Source of the DNA: Pterobdella sp. o SKG-2022 | Taxonomy: Eukaryota > Annelida > Clitellata > Hirudinida > Piscicolidae | Length of the DNA: 64,000 bases | Assembly: GCA_964035795.1 (NCBI GenBank) | Contig: OZ038323.1 | Location: 10,534,291 to 10,598,290 of the forward strand | Direction: 5' to 3' | In this document: piece after piece, positions 58,128-64,000 of the stretch | Position numbering within the stretch: position 1 is the first letter of the stretch | How the letters are laid out: each line of letters starts with the position of its first letter | Translations under genes and position numbers: made by a program | Notes under the pieces: model-generated | Told to the model about the DNA's origin: nothing | The model's input: only the letters and a program-made list of their open reading frames with translations | The model's database searches: none

Positions 58128-61100
58128 GTTGGCGTCCTTAATTTAATTTCAATTTGGGTCCTTCCATGTTTAGTGCGCGTAGTCGGCAGTATATATACAA
58201 AGGTGCCTTATTTGAATCAAGATTGTTTTTCTTTATTATCGGGTTTTTTCATTATTCAAATTTATTGGGAAGTTTTTGTTATTTTATTTTGTGGCTGTTT
58301 TATTCTTTATGACTGTTTCATGGACGCTCCAGTAATCTTATTGATGTAATTGTTCTGCTTAGCATATTCTTGCTAATGTTGTTTTCGATACAAAAAACAA
58401 GCTTCCAAACAAATACAGTGTCATTTTTTAATCCTTCTTCCTCATCATTGCATTTTTTCCAGTATTATTCAATTGTTTTTGATATTGTTTTGTCGACATT
58501 CACACTCGCCATTTTTATGCAAAACCCCATCAAACCATCATCCATAAGTTGAATTCTATTATCTTTCTTATTAGAAGCTCTAAGCTGGTCTTTTTTGACT
58601 CTATGTTTGCAGAAAACTTTAATAAGTAATAATTTAGGGGCAATTTTGTTTTGTAATTAAATTTTTTATTTCTAAATATGTGTTCACTTTTTGTGTTTGT
58701 CTGCACTGCATTTTTCGTTTGGTTAACCAAAAAAACATTATTTTTTTTGAAAAATATATTTAAGGCACAACTTTGTTTCTAATCTTACTTTTTATTGTGA
58801 TTTTGTTTTTATTGAAATTATTCTTATTATTTTATAATAATTTTTTTCTCTTTTTTATCATTATGTTTTTATTTCATGCCATCGATATTTTTGACCTTTT
58901 TGTTTGTCGGCATTTTTCCATTTCATATCAGCATGGTCAATATGAAATATATTGACAGCATTCATATAATATTTCTCAATGTATCTAAAAGTCTGAACTA
59001 ACTGATTATAGATTTTTTTGCATTTGGTTTTTTCTTTATAGGACGTGATAAAAACTGTTATCTCAATCAATTGATGGCAAAACTCATTGATAAAATTATT
59101 GAAAAAACAATAAGAAATCTGCGGAATTTGGTATCCATGCAGTTTTTCGTTATAGCAACGTCTCAGCAAAAACTAGTAGACAAACCGCTAAGTTTATGTA
59201 GAAGCATAATGCTGAACAACCATGCTTATTTATTCATTATCGTTATCCATATAATCACATTTACATTCATTATAACTAACGTTTTTTGTTTATCAGTTTG
59301 TTTTCTCAACAGTATATCAACTTATATTGTATTTTATTTTTTTTGTTTTTGTTTATTATTCATTTTATTTCCATCATCTTAAACCTCAGGATTATCGGCT
59401 TTCCAAGCATTTGACCCAGCAACTTGTTGGCAGTTTCGAGTTGAAAAAAATCCGGAAAAATCCTCCCCTCTCTTTCTCCACCGACCACCAAACAGACGGA
59501 CTTCTAAGAGTTTCTGTATTTGACCTTCGTCTCATGCTGGTCAGACGCCTAGACAGAGAAGATGTGTCTCTCTACAATTTGACGGTGGAAGCTGTTGATG
59601 GTGGAGAGATGGTGGGAGCAGTGAGTGTGGTGATAAAGGTGAAGGATGTTAATGATAACAGTCCTGTGTTTGATAGAAGCTCTTATGAAGTGGATATCAG
59701 AGAGAACATTCCTGTCGACTCCACTGTCCTCGTGGTGAAGGCTACGGATGCTGATGATGATATTAATGCTAAAATAAGGTATGAGTTAGAAATAAATCAA
59801 GATTTAAAAAATAATGAAGAAAATCAAAAAGAATTTTCGAAAAGATATATTAGAAAAAGTATTATTGATGTTCCTGGCAAAGGCGACATAAACGAATTCA
59901 ACAGGAATCAATTCAAAAAAAGCTCCCAGAATAGTAAAAAGAGGGTTATATCAGACGAAAATGATGAAATTCCCTTCAAAATCAACAACGAAACTGGTAG
60001 AGTTTACACTTCAGCTTTCATTGATTATGAAAAACGGTTTATTTACAAGCTTATTGTGGTGGCGCGAGATTTGGGTCCTAACTCAATACCTGCTAGAGTC
60101 CCTCTAACAATTTCGGTTTTAGACGATAATGACAATTCTCCTGAAATCTCCATAAATACTCTTTCAACGAGGGAGTCTGTGGCTGAAGTGGCGGAAAACA
60201 TGAGGTCTGGCACTTTTGTGGCACATCTCTCAGTGTTCGATGCTGATTCAGGTTTAAGTTTTTAAATTTAATTGTTTTCTATCCGGAAAATTTCTCCATT
60301 TGATAAATTTCTTTCATTATAATCTTAATTCATTTTTTTGAAAAAAGAATAATATTTCAGTTTTTTAAATTTTGATTTATTTTCAGGAGATTCTGGAATT
60401 TTCGATTGCCGCATAGAACCCTCTAGGCCGGCGTATGTAGAGAACAAAAAATTTTTGAGCAGTGAAAACATTAAAAAAAGCGCAATGACACACGGCAAAA
60501 GAAACATCAATAGTAACATTTATGAAAATTCTAAAAACGTCAAACCACTCAAGAGGGATTTAGCGGTAGAAAAGTTTTTTGCTCTCAAAAATATATCCAC
60601 TAACGAGTTTCAGATCGTCACAGCCACCTCATTTGACTATGAAAAGACCATCTTGTTCAACATTGCATTTGTTTGTGTTGATAAAGGCGCCATTAGAATG
60701 ACTTCGAGTGAGAGCATAAGTGTGCACATCTCTGATAGAAACGACAATGCACCGCTCTTCCTGCGCAAGGTGAGTCATTCTAGCTTTATTTCCAATTTTG
60801 CTGCAATTTAATTTTACGAGACGTTTCACAAGTTCCTTTAGAGTATAAAATGTCGATAAAAAATTCTATAAATAATAAAACGTTATGTTTCAATAAAGGA
60901 TCTTTTTGTGTCGATGGAGGAAAATAACCAGCTCAATGCTACGCTAACCAATGTTACGGCCACTGATTTCGATTCAGATTTGAATGGTAAATTAACATAC
61001 CACATCAAACAAGTGAATGCCTCTTTTACGTTCAAAAACGCTACCATCACCACTAATTCCTCTCTCCGTTCACATTCAAAGCAGCCCACACCTTCTGAAT

Positions 61101-63493
61101 ATAAACTAAACAGACTCAAACACCCATTTTCTATAGACATGCTTTCTGGTCATTTGAAAGTTGTGGCACCTTTAGACAGGGAGCTTTTCGAGTCATACGA
61201 AATAATGATCATCGTCAGGGATGGAGGTGCGCCTTCTTTGAGTGCAAGTTGTGTTGTTCATGTGAAGGTTGGAGATCAAAACGACGAGAAGCCGACATTT
61301 GAAAAATCTTCAATTTCGTTTAACATTCTTGAGAACGAACCCGAAGGTCAGTTTGTCAAACGTTTATGACTCACCCTCTTGCTTCAAATATACCTGACAG
61401 AGATTCATACTTTTTCAAATATTTTCACATTAATTTGAAATTGAATGTTTGATGCTCATTCGATTGTAAATAATTTATTGAAGTTGAAAATGTGGCCTAC
61501 ATAGATTTGTCTTTTTTGCCATAATTTTACTCCCAGCATACGTCTTTATTCATATTTTTCGACGTTTTTCTTTATTTTTCCATGGAAACTTATCAAAGAT
61601 TCATATTTATTGTAATAAGTAACTTTGGCAGGTGTGAAACTAGGAAAAGTGACAGCAATAGACAAAGATGAAGGAAGCAACAAAAGAATAAGTTATTTCA
61701 TCAAGCCAGACACACACGAAAACATTTTTGCAATCGATTCCAAAAACGGAGAATTAACAAGTAGAAAATCTTTGGACAGAGAAGAAAAAAAATATTATGA
61801 CTTGGTAATTGTGGCCATTGATTTCGGGCAGCCAGTGCGACAAACAGGTGTTTGTGAAGTGAAAGTTTTGGTAGATGATGTTAATGACAACGCCCCAATT
61901 TTTCTACCTCCAAAGAAAGTTTTCGCAAGTCATGCCCAAGACCACACCAGCATCATCTCACTCATCCCTTCTCACCACACCAACCACTCTTCCCTCTTTC
62001 CTCCTTCCGCCTCAGCCAACCCTTATTTTTTTTCAACATCTCCATCATCGTTTTATTCTTCAAGTTATAAAAATGCTTCAGTTGGTCCATTTGTATTTTA
62101 CATTTCAAACCGACTTCAAAGAGCAGACGTGGTGGTACGAATGGTAGCGAGTGATCGCGATGCAAACGAAAACTCTGAAATTTCTTTTGAAATCATTTCA
62201 AGCATTGAAAAACGCGTTTTAAAACACTCCAAAACTAATATTTCGAAGCATTCAAGCGCTTCAAAGAGTAATAAAAAGCAAATTGGTGTAAATGAAGGGG
62301 AAAGCGGTAGTGGTGGTAATAATAACTACGGCGGAGACGAGAGTGAAGTTGGAAACGAGTTACACCAAAATGGCCATATTAATTTAGTCTACAACCATTC
62401 GCATCCATCATCCGCTACTTTACGAGAAGTCGGAATAAAACTAATTGAAGAGCAAAGCAAAAATCAATACAAACATCACCAACCTCCACAAACTTTTTTA
62501 CGAAACTCGTTATCAACAAATTTATCAAATGTTTCAAATTTTCAGCCTCATCAAAATATTTTCAAATCAAATCACCAACACCATTTTTCATCGCAACTGC
62601 AAACACACTCAAGCGTACAACACACGCATAATCAGAAAGCTCCGTTTAGCATTAATCGAGACAATGGCGATATCTACCTTTTGGAGGAAAATTTCAATAA
62701 GGCTATTGGAAAACATTTTATACTAGTAATAATGGCTTCGGATAAAGGGAACTATAGTTTATCATCAACCACGCATCTTCATCTCATTGTTAATTCTTCA
62801 TTATCCAGAAATGGTGCCCCAATCGGGGTCTTTGAGCTTCTGACAAACCAAGGCGCGTTGGCGGTGTTAGTGGCAGTGGTGGTTGTTGTCTTGTGTTCAA
62901 TATGTCTTGTAATATGCCTTATGGCTATGGTTCTAGCATGCAGGCGATATTGCAAAAGTAAAAAACTCGCATGTAAATATTCAGTAGCAGCCACTCAAAT
63001 AGACAAAAACTGCACCAGAACATCGACACTTAACAAAGACATCGACTCATTCTTGTTTCCATCGCTCAAACAACCCACAGGTCAAAACGATGACTACAAT
63101 AAACATTACAACCACGTAGAGAAGTGCACAAATTCACCAAATACCACACCCACATCTCCAGAAACAGCATCTCGCAAGACCACAACCTCAACATACAATT
63201 GGTCCTCGAGTTACAATATGATCGACACAAACATACCCACGCCTGTAATGGCGGAAGCAAACACGGCTGCATGTAATATAACTGCCCCAAGCGCTATGGT
63301 TGAGGAAGCGAAAGGCTTGGACGGAGGCTTCAATTATACCAATGTTTCTTTCGCGTGTTTTAAGAATTACGAACGCAGAACTGAAAACCTGTCAACTTTC
63401 CTGAAGGTTCGTTGCGCCTGCTGCAACTGCGATATTAATGCCCGCAGATTGGCGCCAATAATGTCAATAATAAAGCATTTGCTACAACACTAA
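56589..63493 (+). CDS. PCDH: Protocadherin with seven cadherin repeats (five exons, complete model)
   Basis: Gene-level entry; exons 56589-58127, 59390-60251, 60387-60769, 60899-61346 and 61632-63493 sum to 5,094 bases, 1,697 residues plus stop, with junction phases 0, 1, 0, 1 all matching. A hydrophobic segment at residues about 23-38 is the likely signal sequence. Residues about 40-357 are basic and H/Q/N/K-rich. EC1 starts near 359, and repeat-ending calcium motifs lie at 469 (DVNDHKP), 599 (DVNDNSP), 758 (DDNDNSP), 917 (DRNDNAP), 1054 (DQNDEKP) and 1160 (DVNDNAP), then a seventh repeat. A 28-residue membrane span at 1486-1513 precedes a 184-residue tail. EC1 with a YSLEEE-like start and a cysteine pair in EELCEANSPLC is the protocadherin type, and seven repeats match delta-1 protocadherins. 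Role: calcium-dependent homophilic adhesion at the cell surface. Confidence 0.87.
58128..59389 (+). other. Protocadherin intron 1
   Basis: T-rich intron of 1,262 bases with GTTGGC donor and AACCTCAG acceptor. Open frames inside are compositional; nothing else recognised. Confidence 0.6.
59390..60251 (+). CDS. PCDH: Protocadherin exon 2 (EC2 end and EC3)
   Basis: Begins DYRLSKHLTQQLVGSFELKK, which continues EC2 directly from the previous exon, then LDREDVSLYNLTVEAVDGGE, DVNDNSPVF, the EC3 start with DIRENIPVDSTVLVVKATDAD, and DDNDNSPE, ending in EC4 at FDADSG. EC3 has an insert of about 50 residues rich in K, N and E (around residues 640-695). EC3 has DYEKR in place of the usual DRE. Phase 0 in, phase 1 out. 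Confidence 0.87.
60387..60769 (+). CDS. PCDH: Protocadherin exon 3 (EC4)
   Basis: Follows TTATTTTCAG and completes DADSGDSGIFDCRIEP, a typical protocadherin EC segment. It has a K/N-rich spacer, FDYEKTILFNIAFVCVDKG and DRNDNAPLF, and ends CGCAAG|GTGAGT, an excellent donor. Phase 1 in, phase 0 out. Confidence 0.85.
60899..61346 (+). CDS. PCDH: Protocadherin exon 4 (EC5)
   Basis: Starts GATCTTTTTGTG after CAATAAAG and ends GAAG|GTCAGT. Contains a degenerate EC5 start (FVSMEENNQLNATLTNVTAT), LDRELFESYEIMIIVRDGG, and DQNDEKPTF with the start of EC6 (FNILENEPEG). Several N-glycosylation sequons (NAT, NVT, NAS) are present in the repeat. The acceptor lacks a long pyrimidine tract. Confidence 0.82.
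61632..63493 (+). CDS. PCDH: Protocadherin exon 5 (EC6, EC7, membrane span, cytoplasmic tail)
   Basis: EC6 continues with VKLGKVTAIDKDEGSNKRIS, LDREEKKYYDLVIVAIDFG and DVNDNAPIF. A S/P/H-rich linker (about 1,170-1,228) follows, then EC7 split by an insertion of about 145 residues (H/N/S/G/Q-rich) before APFSINRDNGDIYLL and ILVIMASDKG. The membrane span (LAVLVAVVVVVLCSICLVI, 1486-1513) is followed by a cysteine/arginine stop-transfer and a T/N/S-rich tail without clear CM motifs. TAA at 63491. A possible donor (CTGAAG|GTTCGT near 63,405) would give an alternative tail. Confidence 0.85.
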
Positions 63494-64000
63494 TACCCGC
63501 TATTCATATTAAATGCTTTTAAATAAAAAATTAACTCACTTTATTAGTCTATCATTCCTTCCTCAAATTTTCCTTAATCCACAAAGGTTTTTGAGGTTTA
63601 GTTTGAAAAAATAACTTTTGAAATTTCTCTCATTAAGTAATTCACAAAGATAAGTCCTCCATGTTTTGGTCAAACCTCAATATTTCAACACCAAAGCTTG
63701 AGGCTTGACGAAATGACGTTTTGATTGAAAACATCAAAATATTTTCCTTCAAAACAGTAAAATATTCCATTTTATTTCCTATTGGAGAAATCAAAAAAAT
63801 CGATTTTCCGGATATCCTAAGACATTTCTCCATCTTTCCTTCAACTGTTGCTCTTACGTGGAAACGACATCAAATTTTATGAGACAGACAATTATTTTCA
63901 TTAGCATGTAATAAATATGATAATTTGCATTTTCATATTTTAAAACCTGAAATACTCAAGTCAACATTTGAGTTTTCTTGTCAGTTTAGCTTTTAAGTTT
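63494..64000 (+). other. Protocadherin 3' flank
   Basis: AT-rich 3' UTR and flank. AATAAA at 63522-63527, about 30 bases past the stop, is the first poly(A) signal outside coding sequence. No further gene recognised before the window ends. Confidence 0.5.
63522..63527 (+). promoter_or_regulatory. Candidate poly(A) signal of the protocadherin
   Basis: AATAAA in an A-rich context downstream of the TAA. The gene may use a later signal; this is a consensus match only. Confidence 0.4.

Noticed and set aside
59071..59382. 103-codon plus-strand frame inside protocadherin intron 1
   Set aside because: Hydrophobic, T-rich composition without splice sites; the true exon begins at 59390 in a different context.

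Overview
The window is nuclear DNA from an AT-rich, intron-rich animal. Coding sequence is split by introns with GT-AG borders, protein families are metazoan (ARID chromatin protein, GAB/DOS-type PH adaptor, seven-repeat protocadherin), and most of the sequence is A/T-rich low-complexity DNA. The N/Q/H/S-rich inserts in every protein and the protocadherin point to a bilaterian, perhaps a spiralian such as a flatworm, but the sequence alone does not settle the phylum. There are no operons, CRISPR arrays or bacterial features.

Region 1 (1-5,573, minus strand): the 5' part of an ARID gene. Five exons join in frame into 887 residues: a long P/Q/N/H/S-rich N-terminus, then the first part of an ARID DNA-binding domain cut by the window edge. 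This layout fits ARID1/Osa (BAF250) of SWI/SNF best. Region 2 (5,574-7,733): shared 5' space between two divergent genes, with a GC-richer patch at about 7,150-7,460. Region 3 (7,734-12,625, plus strand): an eight-exon GAB/DOS-family adaptor of 591 residues, with a PH domain over exons 1-4, proline-rich SH3-type motifs and five YxxP motifs. All exon phases agree. Region 4 (15,394-18,421, minus strand, convergent to the adaptor): a two-exon S/T/N-rich protein of unknown family with a short coiled coil.

Region 5 (18,422-56,588): about 38 kb without recognisable coding sequence. It holds simple repeats, several 18-bp-period arrays, a 39-bp tandem repeat carrying the CRE palindrome TGACGTCA at two loci 5.5 kb apart, a 144-bp near-perfect fold-back, smaller hairpins and strand-asymmetric C-rich and G-rich blocks. 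Some of it may be introns or regulatory DNA of flanking genes. Region 6 (56,589-63,493, plus strand): a five-exon protocadherin of 1,697 residues with seven cadherin repeats, one membrane span and a 184-residue tail, with an unusual H/Q/K-rich stretch of about 355 residues before the first cadherin repeat.

The three recognisable genes act at different levels (chromatin, receptor signalling, adhesion) and nothing suggests functional linkage. All exon borders were read by eye from splice-site consensus, phase agreement and family resemblance; none is supported by transcript data.
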